64,000 bases of DNA from Emcibacteraceae bacterium (GTDB taxonomy: Bacteria > Pseudomonadota > Alphaproteobacteria > Sphingomonadales > Emcibacteraceae). Under the pieces are notes generated by a model. The model saw only the letters and a list, made by a program, of their open reading frames with translations, searched no databases and had not been told where the DNA came from. Below, in pieces: positions 1 through 9,227 of the stretch. The number at the start of each line of letters is the position of its first letter. The stretch's first letter is position 1. The translations under genes and the position numbers were made by a program. The stretch spans positions 1-64,000 of the forward strand of contig JAJFIR010000010.1 of the NCBI GenBank assembly GCA_021774795.1, given 5' to 3'.

Positions 1-2
1 GC

Positions 3-857
3 ATGCGTGTTGAAATGAACCCAATGAAAAAAGTTGATGGTCGGTGGCAAATGGATCTTGAAGACCTTGATAGTCGCCTTGATTATGAAACAAAGTGTCT
101 TATTCTTTGTAATCCCAATAACCCGTCCGGCGAATGTTGGACTGCGGACGAGCTTCGTGCGCTGGGTGATGTTTGTATGCGTCATGGTGTTACAGTTCTT
201 TCTGATGAAATCCATTGTGATTTTGTTAATAAAGGTCACAAGTTCACCCCATATTCATCAATCGGTGAAAAATATGCAAACAGCAGCATTACGTACCGTT
301 CACCTTCGAAAACATTTGGCCATGCAAACTTGAAAGTGGCTTATTTCTATACTCAAAATCAGGACCTTATGGACGCAACAATGATCGGTGGCGGACATGA
401 TGCCGGTTGCAATGCTTTTGGTCTAACTGCTTGTCAAACAGCGTTTGAAGTTGGCTCACAGTGGGTTGACGATGTGAACGAATATATCGACGGCAATTTT
501 GACTTCCTTGTTGAATATGTAAACGCGGATGGCAACATGCCGGGTGTTGAATATTCAAAACCCGAAGGGACTTACCTAGCGTGGCTTGATTGTAACGGTA
601 TCATGGCAAAAGTGATTACCGATGACTATAGACGTGCTTATCATGATAAAATGCGGGATCAAGGTAGAAGACATTCAGGTTTGACACCGGAAATGGCCCT
701 TAGTGAATGGTTTGTTGATGCGTGCGGCGTTCAGCTAAACGCCGGTTCATCATATGGTATTGGCGCAGATGGTTTCATGCGTATGAATATCGCTGTTCCA
801 CGTTCAAGCCTTAAAACAGCCCTTGATAACTTGAATAAAGCACTTAAATCTGCTTAA
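3..857 (+). CDS. MalY/PatB-type PLP aminotransferase / C-S lyase, 5' truncated by window edge
   Basis: Fold-type I PLP enzyme of the aminotransferase class I/II group. Numbering from the first Met in the window, the NPNNPSG substrate/PLP loop is at about residues 37-43, the SDEIH motif with the cofactor Asp at 68, and the Schiff-base Lys in SPSKTF at about 103. The stretch LSDEIHCDF followed by a late cofactor lysine is typical of MalY/PatB cystathionine beta-lyases, though histidinol-phosphate-type aminotransferases look similar. The frame is open to the left edge, so the Met at position 3 is internal and the N-terminal part lies outside. A strong terminator follows. Family sure; substrate unknown. 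Confidence 0.85.
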   Translation: MRVEMNPMKKVDGRWQMDLEDLDSRLDYETKCLILCNPNNPSGECWTADELRALGDVCMRHGVTVLSDEIHCDFVNKGHKFTPYSSIGEKYANSSITYRSPSKTFGHANLKVAYFYTQNQDLMDATMIGGGHDAGCNAFGLTACQTAFEVGSQWVDDVNEYIDGNFDFLVEYVNADGNMPGVEYSKPEGTYLAWLDCNGIMAKVITDDYRRAYHDKMRDQGRRHSGLTPEMALSEWFVDACGVQLNAGSSYGIGADGFMRMNIAVPRSSLKTALDNLNKALKSA

Positions 858-875
858 TAGAGTTATATGTAATTT

Positions 876-919
876 AAAAACGGGTTGTCTTCCATTTACG
901 TGGAGGGCAGCTCGTTTTT
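876..919 (+). terminator. Intrinsic terminator after the aminotransferase gene
   Basis: Arms 876-893 and 902-919 pair along all 18 positions if G-U pairs are allowed, around an 8-nt loop (894-901); the right arm ends in CGTTTTT. The wobble pairs are G-U only when read as plus-strand RNA and would be A-C mismatches on the other strand, so this terminates the plus-strand aminotransferase transcript. It lies just beyond the stop of the convergent DksA-like gene. Confidence 0.85.
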
Positions 920-935
920 GTTTATTACCGAATAG

Positions 936-1268
936 TCAAACAGCGCATTTATTGCAAAGTGAAATGGACGGATCAAGGTCCAGACGTTTTAGATCAATAT
1001 CTTCGCCGCAGGTCAGGCAATAGCCGAACTCGTCTTCAATAATTCGGGTGAGGGCCGCTTCTATTCTTTTAAGCTCCATGTCGCGTCGGCGTTTAACCTC
1101 TTCGGCCATGGCCTGACCCTGTATTGCATCCATGCGGGACAGGCGACCAACTGATGTCTGGTCCAGCTTAACTGTTGCGGCGTTATCCTTTGTATCAATG
1201 ATCAGACTTTGCAGTTCTTCCTGACGGTCAAGAAGTCGTTTGTTATATTTGGCGGGGATAAGGGGCAC
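936..1268 (-). CDS. TraR/DksA-family C4 zinc-finger protein
   Basis: A 110-residue protein of the TraR/DksA family, whose members bind RNA polymerase through the secondary channel. An N-terminal helical part with the motif GRLSRMDAIQGQAMA (about 41-55) is followed by a C-terminal C4 zinc finger, Cys84/Cys87 and Cys105/Cys108. It is shorter than E. coli DksA (151 aa) and matches the short alphaproteobacterial subfamily. The start codon is GTG at 1268, one base after the stop of the upstream RidA gene, so it is the last gene of a tight three-gene operon. Whether it acts on transcription here is inferred from family only. Confidence 0.85.
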   Translation of the reverse strand: MPLIPAKYNKRLLDRQEELQSLIIDTKDNAATVKLDQTSVGRLSRMDAIQGQAMAEEVKRRRDMELKRIEAALTRIIEDEFGYCLTCGEDIDLKRLDLDPSISLCNKCAV

Positions 1269-1269
1269 G

Positions 1270-1839
1270 TCACGCGTCCCTTATCTCAAACGTTGCGATG
1301 ACTTCACAGACAAAGCCAACCGGTAGTGCATTGGTGCCAACGGCAGCGCGCGCCGCGAGTCCGGCATCGCCAAATACATCACGGAGCAGTTCAGACGCCC
1401 CGTTAATCACCAAGTGTTGTTCGGTGAAATCAGGTGTGCTTCTGACAATGCCCTGTAATTGAACGCATTGCACAACCCGGTCAAGATCACCGTCGCAAGC
1501 TTTCTTTAATTGAGAAAGCACACTAATGGCTGCGCTTCTTGCAGCACCATATGCCTGATCACGGGTAAATTCAATACCGACAGTGCCGCTCATTTTTGGC
1601 CCTTGCCCGGCGATATATACCATGTTCCCGACCATGCGGATGGGTGTATAGGCGGCAATTGGCGTTGCTGCCTCAGGTATTTCAATACCCAGTTCTTTTA
1701 AACGCGCGTCAATTTTACCACCGGAGGCCATTTGATCATCTTGTGGCTCGCCTTCGGCCACCTCTTCTGTCGGCTCCGATTTCCCGCAGGCGGCAAGTAT
1801 GCTCGCCGCGATCGATGCGAATAAGGCGCGGCGTATCAT
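1270..1839 (-). CDS. RidA/YjgF-family lipoprotein
   Basis: A 189-residue protein with a lipoprotein signal peptide (lipobox LAAC, Cys18) and a RidA-like domain at about 50-189. RidA proteins hydrolyse reactive enamine/imine intermediates made by PLP enzymes and amino-acid oxidases. The expected catalytic Arg is present in AARAAVGTNALP (Arg164), and the conserved Glu near the C-terminus is Glu179. It overlaps the upstream paralogue by one base (TAATG), implying translational coupling. RidA is normally cytosolic, so a membrane-anchored exported copy is unusual. The two copies share long blocks such as TEQHLV-NG-SEL and GLAARAAVGTN. Confidence 0.88.
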   Translation of the reverse strand: MIRRALFASIAASILAACGKSEPTEEVAEGEPQDDQMASGGKIDARLKELGIEIPEAATPIAAYTPIRMVGNMVYIAGQGPKMSGTVGIEFTRDQAYGAARSAAISVLSQLKKACDGDLDRVVQCVQLQGIVRSTPDFTEQHLVINGASELLRDVFGDAGLAARAAVGTNALPVGFVCEVIATFEIRDA

Positions 1840-2384
1840 TACGCGACCTCAAATACGGCAAGCACTTCACAGGCAATGCCAAGTGGCAGGCTGTTTGTGC
1901 CAACAGCGGCACGTGCTGCAAGGCCTGGATCACCCCAAATATCACGGAAAAGTTCCGACGTGCCGTTTACAACTAAATGCTGCTCGGTGAAATCGTCGGT
2001 TGAATTGACCAGACCCTGAATTTGAACACATTGTTTTACAAGATCAAGATTGCCGCCGCAGGCTGCTTTTAACTGCCCGAGAATATTTACGCCACATGAC
2101 CGCGCGGCGACATATCCTTGTTCTGTTGTCATGTTACCGCCGAGTTTGCCAACAATTGGTCCATTTTCGTCCACAGGGATCTGACCAGCAATATAAACCA
2201 TGTTGCCAACCTTGCGCCAACCCACATAGGCGGCAACCGGGGCTTCAGCTGCTTTAACTTCAACGCCAAGCTCCGCTAGTTTTGCATCGACTGTTCCGCC
2301 CATTTGTGCAGATGCCTTGCTCGTAAGGGCAGTTGCAGCCAGTGCGCTAAGGCCGGCTGCGGCAAAAAAACTTCTTCTTTCCAT
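1839..2384 (-). CDS. RidA/YjgF-family protein with N-terminal export signal
   Basis: A 181-residue RidA-like protein preceded by a signal peptide (MERRSFFAAAGLSALAA..., ending at SKASA) that resembles a Tat signal (RRSFF). The domain keeps the Arg of AARAAVGTNSLP (Arg158) and the Glu of CEVLAVF (Glu173). It is the first gene of the operon RidA-RidA-DksA-like, and the following RidA starts inside its stop codon. Expected reaction: hydrolysis of imines/enamines to ketoacid and ammonia, here probably in the periplasm; this location is inferred from the signal peptide only. Divergent from the gamma-glutamyltransferase gene. Confidence 0.88.
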   Translation of the reverse strand: MERRSFFAAAGLSALAATALTSKASAQMGGTVDAKLAELGVEVKAAEAPVAAYVGWRKVGNMVYIAGQIPVDENGPIVGKLGGNMTTEQGYVAARSCGVNILGQLKAACGGNLDLVKQCVQIQGLVNSTDDFTEQHLVVNGTSELFRDIWGDPGLAARAAVGTNSLPLGIACEVLAVFEVA

Positions 2385-2611
2385 AATTATTCCTCTTTGT
2401 TGACCGTATTATTTTTGTTGTAACCAGTTAATCATTCTTATACCGTGAATTAAAGGGAAAAATTTAAAAATCTATCATTCTGGGAGAATAATCGTGAAAA
2501 TTTCAAAAGCGTTTAAATTGCTCATCGGTGTTTCATGTGTTGGTCTGGAATGTGATAAAAAATAGTGGGCGACGAGTTAGTTGCATTATAATGAATATTA
2601 CGGAGTAGGAA

Positions 2612-4378
2612 ATGAATTTTAAATCTAAGTTGTTATTGCTGTTTGTTTTTATAGTTTCAAGTTGTTCGGGCGCGGATCAAAGCACAGAACAAGCTGTTGA
2701 AAATAACGTTGATGAGGCGGTCGGTATTGTCGTTACCGCAAATCCGGTTGCGACCGAAGCGGGATTAGAGATACTGCGGGCAGGGGGGTCCGCAGTGGAT
2801 GCTGCGGTGGCTGTTGAGGCCGTATTAGGTCTGGTGGAACCGCAAAGTTCCGGCCTTGCCGGAGGTGGGTTCCTTGTTCACTATGATGCAACAAGCAAAG
2901 ATATTGTCGTTTTTGATGGTCGCGAAACGGCACCAATGGGCGCGACAAAAGAACTTTTTATTGATGATCAAGGCAACAGACTTTCATTTTCGGATGCCAA
3001 AAATAGCGGTCTTTCAATTGGGGCGCCGGGGGCAGTTGCGCTCTTTAACTTAGCCCATAATGATTATGGTAAATTACCATGGAAAGATTTGTTCGCGCCT
3101 GCGCTGCGCCATTCGATAGATGGGTTTGCCGTATCACCCCGCATGCATGATACGATTGTGACCTACGCGCCTAATATTCCCAAAACAACCGAGGAAGGGC
3201 CGATTGACGCCTATAATTATCTGTTCAATGATGATGGTATGCCGCTCGCGGCCGGTCACATTTTAAAGAACCCGGAATATGCGAAAACACTCAATATAAT
3301 TGCAGCGGATCCTGCCGCATTTTATAACGGTAAGATCGCAACGGATATTGCGGCTGCGGCACAGGAAATGCCAAATGGCGGCACTTTGTCGGCTTCTGAT
3401 ATTGCTGGCTATAGTGCGAGAAAACTGGCCCCTTATTGCAGTGAATACCGAAATACGACTTTATGTGGCTCACCGCTGCCGTCATCATGGGTATCTATAT
3501 CCATGGTTATGGGAATACTTAATGAAGCACCGGAATTTTCACCGGAAGGTGCAGATGATCCACAAAACTGGACATTGCTGGCGGAAGCACTCCGTATTAC
3601 TTATGCAGATAATAACCAATATATCGCGGATGATCGTTTCGTTGAGGTTCCCATTAAAGGTTTGATGAATAAGGATTATATCAAAGAAAGGGCTAAACTT
3701 ATTTCACGAGAAGGTGCAAATTCGGTTATCGAAGCAGGGGACCCTTGGGCGTATCAGGATGAGCAGGCAGCAGCTTTTGGTAAAGATGCCACTTATGATA
3801 CGTCGGGAACCACCCATTTCGTGATTATTGATGCCGTGGGCAATGTCGTTTCTATGACGGCAACGGTAGAGGGTTATTTTGGGTCACTTCGCATGGCGGG
3901 CGGGATGTTCTTAAATAATCAAATGACAGACTTTTCATTTGAATATGAAGACGCGGACGGTAAGCCGATAGCCAACGCTGTTGCTCCCGGGAAAAGGCCA
4001 AGGTCATCTATGTCACCGACCATTGTGATGGATGAGAACAGAGACTTTCTTATGGCAGTGGGATCACCCGGAGGACGGTCAATCATTTCATATGTCGCAA
4101 AAACGGTTGTGGGGATTATGAATTGGGGCCTTACGCCGCAAGAAGCCATCAATTTGCCGAATATTGTGGCAAGGACGGAACTCACCCGAATTGAAAATAG
4201 TGCGTCGCCGGAAATAATTGATGGCCTAAGAAATTTCGGGTTTCAGGTAAAAGCCACCGAAGGGGAAATATCAGGGCTTAGCTCTGTTGTTAAAACCGCC
4301 GATGGGACACTGTTGGGCGGCGTTGATCAGCGACGCGAAGGTACAGTTGGCATATTATACGCTTCCGAGCTGAAGTGA
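2612..4378 (+). CDS. ggt: Gamma-glutamyltransferase lipoprotein
   Basis: A 588-residue Ntn-hydrolase that cleaves or transfers the gamma-glutamyl group of glutathione and related compounds. The N-terminus is a lipoprotein signal with the Cys in VSSCSG (about residue 18). The large-subunit region begins at VTANPVATEAGLEILRAGGSAVDAAVA. The autoprocessing site and nucleophile is Thr400 in SGTTHFVI, followed by the small-subunit motifs RPRSSMSPTIV and GSPGGRSI. Length is normal for the family. It has its own upstream region of 227 bp shared with the divergent RidA operon. Periplasmic action fits glutathione or gamma-glutamyl peptide scavenging. Confidence 0.95.
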   Translation: MNFKSKLLLLFVFIVSSCSGADQSTEQAVENNVDEAVGIVVTANPVATEAGLEILRAGGSAVDAAVAVEAVLGLVEPQSSGLAGGGFLVHYDATSKDIVVFDGRETAPMGATKELFIDDQGNRLSFSDAKNSGLSIGAPGAVALFNLAHNDYGKLPWKDLFAPALRHSIDGFAVSPRMHDTIVTYAPNIPKTTEEGPIDAYNYLFNDDGMPLAAGHILKNPEYAKTLNIIAADPAAFYNGKIATDIAAAAQEMPNGGTLSASDIAGYSARKLAPYCSEYRNTTLCGSPLPSSWVSISMVMGILNEAPEFSPEGADDPQNWTLLAEALRITYADNNQYIADDRFVEVPIKGLMNKDYIKERAKLISREGANSVIEAGDPWAYQDEQAAAFGKDATYDTSGTTHFVIIDAVGNVVSMTATVEGYFGSLRMAGGMFLNNQMTDFSFEYEDADGKPIANAVAPGKRPRSSMSPTIVMDENRDFLMAVGSPGGRSIISYVAKTVVGIMNWGLTPQEAINLPNIVARTELTRIENSASPEIIDGLRNFGFQVKATEGEISGLSSVVKTADGTLLGGVDQRREGTVGILYASELK

Positions 4379-4417
4379 ATTAATAGAAATTTTTGAGTAT
4401 GAATAAGGATTTATTTT

Positions 4418-5268
4418 ATGCAAAAGTTGTTCGCTACATTACTATTTATTGGTGCTACTTTTCTTTCGTCGGCCGCTTTTGCACAGAATGCAAGTCTTGA
4501 GTTTCAATGGAAAATAGACGGTTTTGACCGCCCGGAAAGTGTCATTCCGAGTGCCGATAAAAGTGAAATATATGTTTCCAATATCAATGGCCCAAGTAAT
4601 AAACAAGATGGAAACGGTTATATTTCCAGGATATCATTGGACGGTAAAGTCATTGAAAAGAAATGGATAACCGGCCTTGACGGGCCGAGGGGCTTTGCGC
4701 TTGATAATTCGAAGCTTTATATTTCCGACGTGACCGGTCTGGTTACTGTTGATATCAATACGGGTCAAATTGTAAATCGTGTTCCGGTTGCGGGTGCAGG
4801 GTTTTTAAATGATGTTTCCGTTGTGAATGGCAGAGTATTTTTTCCGATACGGATGGTGACACGCTTTATACATATACCGAAGAAGATGGGTTAAGCGTTT
4901 TTCTTGCCGGTGAAAAAGTGAATGCGATCAACGGGCTTTTGGCGCATGGCGATAATTTAATGATTACGATTATGGATGAAGGTTCGCTTATTTCCGTTGA
5001 TTTAAGTGATAAGTCGATGACGGTGCTGGGATCAGGCATATTAAACGGTGATGGTATTGGTATATTGCCTGATCATAGCTACATCATCACATCCTTTACC
5101 GGTGAGATTTATCACGTTAAATCAAAAACAGAAACCAAGTTACTGTTAGATTCAAAAGATGATGAAATATCGCAAAATGACAGCTATTATGTAAATGGCG
5201 TGCTTTATGTTGCTAATATTAGTCCCGGCAGCGTTACTGCCTGGAAAGTAACAGGTGCCGGGAATTAG
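4418..5268 (+). pseudogene. SMP-30/gluconolactonase-like beta-propeller protein, split by a -1 frameshift
   Basis: Two open frames (4418-4894 and 4918-5268) join into one protein of about 283 residues if one base is restored in the T6 run at 4838-4843. The first frame has a signal peptide (MQKLFATLLFIGATFLSSAAFAQ) and propeller-like blades (FDRPESVIPSADKSEIYVSN, LDGPRGFALDNSKLYISD). After the T-run it falls into IRMVTRFIHI and stops, while the other frame reads SDTDGDTLYTYTEEDG and continues through VNAINGLLAHGD to the end. The T-run could be a sequencing error, a recent mutation or a slippage site. The product would be a periplasmic NHL/SMP-30-type propeller of unknown substrate. Confidence 0.78.
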
Positions 5269-5299
5269 CCAGTTCCACTAGATATCTGGCCATTAAAAG

Positions 5300-5755
5300 T
5301 TAATAAACTGGATAGGAGCTCGGTGTGTAAGGCCGCAATACATATTGGTCCTGCACAAAGGCAACAATATCAATCAGTTCATCGACGGTCATAATAGTAT
5401 TGTAATTTCGCATCATTGACTGCCCGCCTTCGATTTCAGGGGTGACCCGGTATTCATCGGACACTTTATGAGAGGGATTGATAATTGACGTTACCAATTG
5501 ACCATAAGTGGCGATTTTAGTTGTTGTGCCGCCCAACGCCACTTCCATGATTGGTTCAATGCCGTCTGACCCATCCCTTAGATATTCCTTTCCTGCAACG
5601 GCGTGACAATCAATACATCTAAATTCAACGAAATATTGCTCACCATATTCGGCATTACCGTCCGGCAATGTAAAGCCATAAGACGATTTTGGCCCCATAT
5701 CACACGCCGCCAATACCATAATTGCGCCGGTTAGAAGTATAGTTCTAATAATCAT
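5300..5755 (-). CDS. Monoheme c-type cytochrome lipoprotein
   Basis: A 151-residue protein with a lipoprotein signal (VLAACDM, Cys18) and one heme-binding CIDCH motif (Cys47, Cys50, His51). The likely axial Met is in the MMRNYNTIMT segment, and the C-terminal helix (VDELIDIVAFVQDQY) is typical of class I cytochromes. It should sit in the periplasm, membrane-anchored, and pass electrons between a dehydrogenase and an oxidase. It is convergent with the propeller gene and stands alone, so its partner is not evident. Confidence 0.9.
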   Translation of the reverse strand: MIIRTILLTGAIMVLAACDMGPKSSYGFTLPDGNAEYGEQYFVEFRCIDCHAVAGKEYLRDGSDGIEPIMEVALGGTTTKIATYGQLVTSIINPSHKVSDEYRVTPEIEGGQSMMRNYNTIMTVDELIDIVAFVQDQYVLRPYTPSSYPVY

Positions 5756-5959
5756 AATAAATTCCTTTTTGCCAGTACGTTAATTTGCTTTATTAATGTG
5801 GTATTATATCTATATTAGGTCGATAAAATAATGATCTTGGTCAATTAAAGCGCGATTTTCACAGAGCAACTAATATCAACATTGATTTAGGCGATAGAAA
5901 TAGGCATAACTTTTATCAGGAATAATCAGTCCGCTTTAAAATAAGCTAGAGATATTATT

Positions 5960-6640
5960 ATGGTTCATAAAAATAATACCGAAGCCCGACAGTCAATCAT
6001 TGATGCTTGTTTATGGATGAATAGTTCGGGGTTAAATCAGGGCACGTCAGGCAATATAAGCCTTCGCAGTGACGAAGGTGCATTAATAACACCCAGCAGC
6101 ATGGCGTATGAAGATATGGTGGCGGAGGACATTATGTTGCTTCCCGGTGACGGATTATCCGGTGAAGCGATCGGGCCGAACAGACCATCATCAGAATGGC
6201 GGTTCCACGCCGATATTTATAATGAACGGGATGATGTTCATGCGGTCGTTCACACCCATTCCATATATGCGACGGCACTTTCGATGCTGGGGCGGGATAT
6301 ACCGGCCTGCCATTACATGATCGGGATTTTTGGCGGGGATAGTATCCGCTGCGCCGAATATGCACATTATGGAAGCGCAGAATTATCCGCAAATGCTTTA
6401 GTTGCGCTTAAAGACCGCACGGGATGCTTATTGGGTACACATGGGGCCATCGCATGCGGCAGTGATTTAAAACAGGCGTTATGGCGCGCAGGGGAGCTTG
6501 AAGCGTTAAGTCAGCAGTATCATCTCGCGTGCCAGTTGGGCGATCCCAAAATACTGACGAAGCAGCAAATGGGTGAAGTGCGTGACAGAATGAAGACAGG
6601 TTATGGTGTTTGGCCGAAAAAGAGGTCGGGGAAGGCATAA
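5960..6640 (+). CDS. Class II aldolase/adducin family protein (fuculose-phosphate aldolase-like)
   Basis: A 226-residue cytosolic zinc aldolase. The family signature is present in order: GTSGNISLR (about 28-36), the catalytic Glu in SSEWRFH (Glu79), zinc ligands His98 and His100 in VHTHSIYATAL, and the third His in GTHGAIACG (His161). Family members cleave L-fuculose-1-phosphate, L-ribulose-5-phosphate or methylthioribulose-1-phosphate; the order and length are closest to fuculose-phosphate aldolase. No kinase or isomerase of a fucose/rhamnose route lies next to it, so substrate is open. Confidence 0.88.
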   Translation: MVHKNNTEARQSIIDACLWMNSSGLNQGTSGNISLRSDEGALITPSSMAYEDMVAEDIMLLPGDGLSGEAIGPNRPSSEWRFHADIYNERDDVHAVVHTHSIYATALSMLGRDIPACHYMIGIFGGDSIRCAEYAHYGSAELSANALVALKDRTGCLLGTHGAIACGSDLKQALWRAGELEALSQQYHLACQLGDPKILTKQQMGEVRDRMKTGYGVWPKKRSGKA

Positions 6641-6766
6641 ATCGCGCGCTTCATCATTGTGCGCTCTTAAGTTTATCGATTTGCCAATAGTAGCAAGGCT
6701 TGAACTCGGTTGCAATTAGCCTTAAGCTATTTTCAATTACTATCAAAAAAATATAGAGGGACTATT

Positions 6767-9193
6767 ATGTCGCGGAAGATTACCATCACAGCACTTTTTA
6801 TCTGTTTTTCAGTATCATCTGTTTTTGCGCAAAGCATTTCCGAGTTTACAAATAGTATGGAAAAGAAAGAAGGCTTTTTTAATATTTATTTGGACCATGA
6901 TAAAGGGGCCGTTTATCTTGAAATTAATGAATATAATCAAGATTTTATTTATAAGGTAAGCCTTCCCGGGGCGTTGGGTTCCAATGATATAGCCCTTGAC
7001 CGCGGGCAGCTTGGCGGAACGAAGCTCGTTTATTTTGACAGGGTCGGTGAAAAAGTTCTGCTTCATCAGAAAAATACTCGTTATATAGCCACAAGTGATA
7101 ACCCCAAAGAAAGGTTAGCGGCTACCAATGCTTTTGCTCCATCGGTGGTTTGGGGCTTTAAGGCCGTGGCGACGGACCGCGACGGCGGATCGCTCATTAA
7201 CATTACGGAAATAATGTTAAATGACCAACATGGAAGTGCCGCCAAAATAAAGCGCAACGGACAGGGAGACTTTAGCTTAAATGAAAGCAGAAGCTTTGTT
7301 AATTTTGATAATGTTAAAACTTTTCCCAAAAATACAGAACTGGAAAGCACTGTTACATTTATGGGAAGCGACCCAGGTAACTTTGTTCGTTCAGTTGCGG
7401 CGAACCCGAATATTATCACGTTAAAACAGCGGATTTCTTTTGTTAAACTTCCTGATGATAATTATCAAACCCGTGTTTTTCACCCGGCGATGTCATTTAA
7501 TGCAACACGGGTGGTTGACTACGGTACGGCCATTGATAAGCCGATTGAGCAAAGATTTATTTCCCGTCACCGCTTGGAGAAGAAAAATCCGAATGCAGAA
7601 AGAAGTGAAGCGGTTGAGCCAATTATATATTATGTCGATAGCGGTGCACCGGAAGCTATAAGAAATGCACTGCGCGAAGGGGCAAGTTGGTGGAATCAGG
7701 CTTTTGAGGCGGCAGGTTATATCGATGCGTTTCAGGTAAAGATTATGCCCGAAGGCATGGACCCCGATGATGTTAGGTATAATGTGGTGAACTGGGTTCA
7801 CCGTTCAACACGGGGTTGGTCATACGGTGCGAGCGTGAAGGACCCAAGAACCGGCGAAATTATCAAGGGTCATGTCACACTTGGCTCACTTCGTTCCCGT
7901 CAGGACTTTTTGATCGCAAACGGTGTAACGGCGCCATACGCGGACGGTAAAAGCACAAAAGATGATATTGATCTGGTGCTTGCCCGCACCCGCCAGCTTG
8001 GTGCCCATGAAGTGGGTCATACCCTTGGCTTTGCCCATAATTATATCGCAAGCGTTAACGGTGATGATGATGTGATGGATTATCCGCATCCGCAGATAAC
8101 CATGACCGATGACGGGGAAATCAACATTAAAAATCCGTACCGGGAAAATATTGGAGAGTGGAATAAAATTGCCGTTAATTATGGCTACCGCCAATATGCA
8201 TCAGAGGCAGATGAGGCCGCAGGCTTAAAGAAAATATTGGAAGATGCTTATGCCGCCGGACATCAGTTTGTTGCCGACGGCCGTGATAGTCGTGGCGCGG
8301 CAAGCCTGCATGCGGATAGTCATTTATGGGATTTCGGTGCGGACGTTCTTGATCAATCAAAGGATCTTTTTGAAGTGAGGAGAACGGCACTAGCGAATTT
8401 CGGGCTTGATAACATTCCCGACGGGACTCCGCTTTCACAATTGGAAGAGGTGCTTGTACCGTTATATTATCTATCGAGGTTTCAAATTAACGCGCTTTCC
8501 AAATCAATTGGTGGAATGATTTATGGTTATGAAGTGAAGGGCGAAACGCTGGTCCCACGACACCGTGTTGTTGACCGGGCAAGACAGGATGAGGCAACAG
8601 ATTTAATGTTAGAAGTGTTAAGTGCTGATTATTTAACGCTGCCCCGCAATATACTCGATCTTATTCCACCGAAGGCATTTGGGTACGGTCTTACGCGAGA
8701 AAGCTTCCCCCGTGATACCGGCGCCAGTTTTGACGCACTGGCACTCGCGGAAGCACATGCCAATCATACACTGGGCTTACTTTTTAATAAGCAACGACTT
8801 GCACGGATCAACGATTTTAATGTTCGCGATAATGGTCAAATAAGCCTGGACCGATATATTGTTAAAATTGCCGGTAAAACCATGCTCGCCCCTCGCATCG
8901 AAGATGACCCATTAAAAGCAGCCGTACATCGCCGGGTTGGTCATGTTTTTGTTCATTATATGATGATGACGGCGGGCGATAAAACGGCAAGCCCGGCAGC
9001 CCAGGCAATGACGGCATCGCATTTAGCTGGCCTAAAAGGCATATTAGAGGACCGAATTGCCAATGATGAAATGAACAGGGAATATAAAGCACACTATCAA
9101 GCGCAAGCGCGACGCATAGGGTTGTTCCTTGAAGGCCGCTATATGCCAAAAGCAAGTGACCTGGCACCCATCCCACCGGGAGAACCTATTTAG
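6767..9193 (+). CDS. Exported zinc-dependent metalloprotease (DUF5117/DUF5118 type)
   Basis: About 808 residues from the ATG at 6767, preferred over an upstream ATG at 6710 because AGAGGG precedes it and a clean signal peptide (MSRKITITALFICFSVSSVFAQ) follows. An N-terminal part of roughly 400 residues precedes the metzincin-like zinc motif HEVGHTLGFAHN (first His at 414). The family is a group of large secreted zinc proteases of unknown substrate, with the DUF5117 region before the catalytic domain. A shared motif YNVVNWVHRSTRGWSYG lies just before the zinc site. Stands alone between an aldolase and an ArsR/SRPBCC set. Confidence 0.88.
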   Translation: MSRKITITALFICFSVSSVFAQSISEFTNSMEKKEGFFNIYLDHDKGAVYLEINEYNQDFIYKVSLPGALGSNDIALDRGQLGGTKLVYFDRVGEKVLLHQKNTRYIATSDNPKERLAATNAFAPSVVWGFKAVATDRDGGSLINITEIMLNDQHGSAAKIKRNGQGDFSLNESRSFVNFDNVKTFPKNTELESTVTFMGSDPGNFVRSVAANPNIITLKQRISFVKLPDDNYQTRVFHPAMSFNATRVVDYGTAIDKPIEQRFISRHRLEKKNPNAERSEAVEPIIYYVDSGAPEAIRNALREGASWWNQAFEAAGYIDAFQVKIMPEGMDPDDVRYNVVNWVHRSTRGWSYGASVKDPRTGEIIKGHVTLGSLRSRQDFLIANGVTAPYADGKSTKDDIDLVLARTRQLGAHEVGHTLGFAHNYIASVNGDDDVMDYPHPQITMTDDGEINIKNPYRENIGEWNKIAVNYGYRQYASEADEAAGLKKILEDAYAAGHQFVADGRDSRGAASLHADSHLWDFGADVLDQSKDLFEVRRTALANFGLDNIPDGTPLSQLEEVLVPLYYLSRFQINALSKSIGGMIYGYEVKGETLVPRHRVVDRARQDEATDLMLEVLSADYLTLPRNILDLIPPKAFGYGLTRESFPRDTGASFDALALAEAHANHTLGLLFNKQRLARINDFNVRDNGQISLDRYIVKIAGKTMLAPRIEDDPLKAAVHRRVGHVFVHYMMMTAGDKTASPAAQAMTASHLAGLKGILEDRIANDEMNREYKAHYQAQARRIGLFLEGRYMPKASDLAPIPPGEPI

Positions 9194-9227
9194 GAATATG
9201 GGTGTAGACTATATATAAGAGTGGTCG

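Noticed and set aside
1596-1976. Long antisense open frame opposite the RidA operon
   Set aside because: It runs across the boundary of two clear RidA genes, has no recognisable domain or ribosome-binding site, and the opposite-strand genes keep catalytic residues.
6710-6766. Extended N-terminus for the zinc metalloprotease
   Set aside because: The upstream ATG lacks a ribosome-binding site and would bury the signal peptide; the start at 6767 has AGAGGG and a clean leader.
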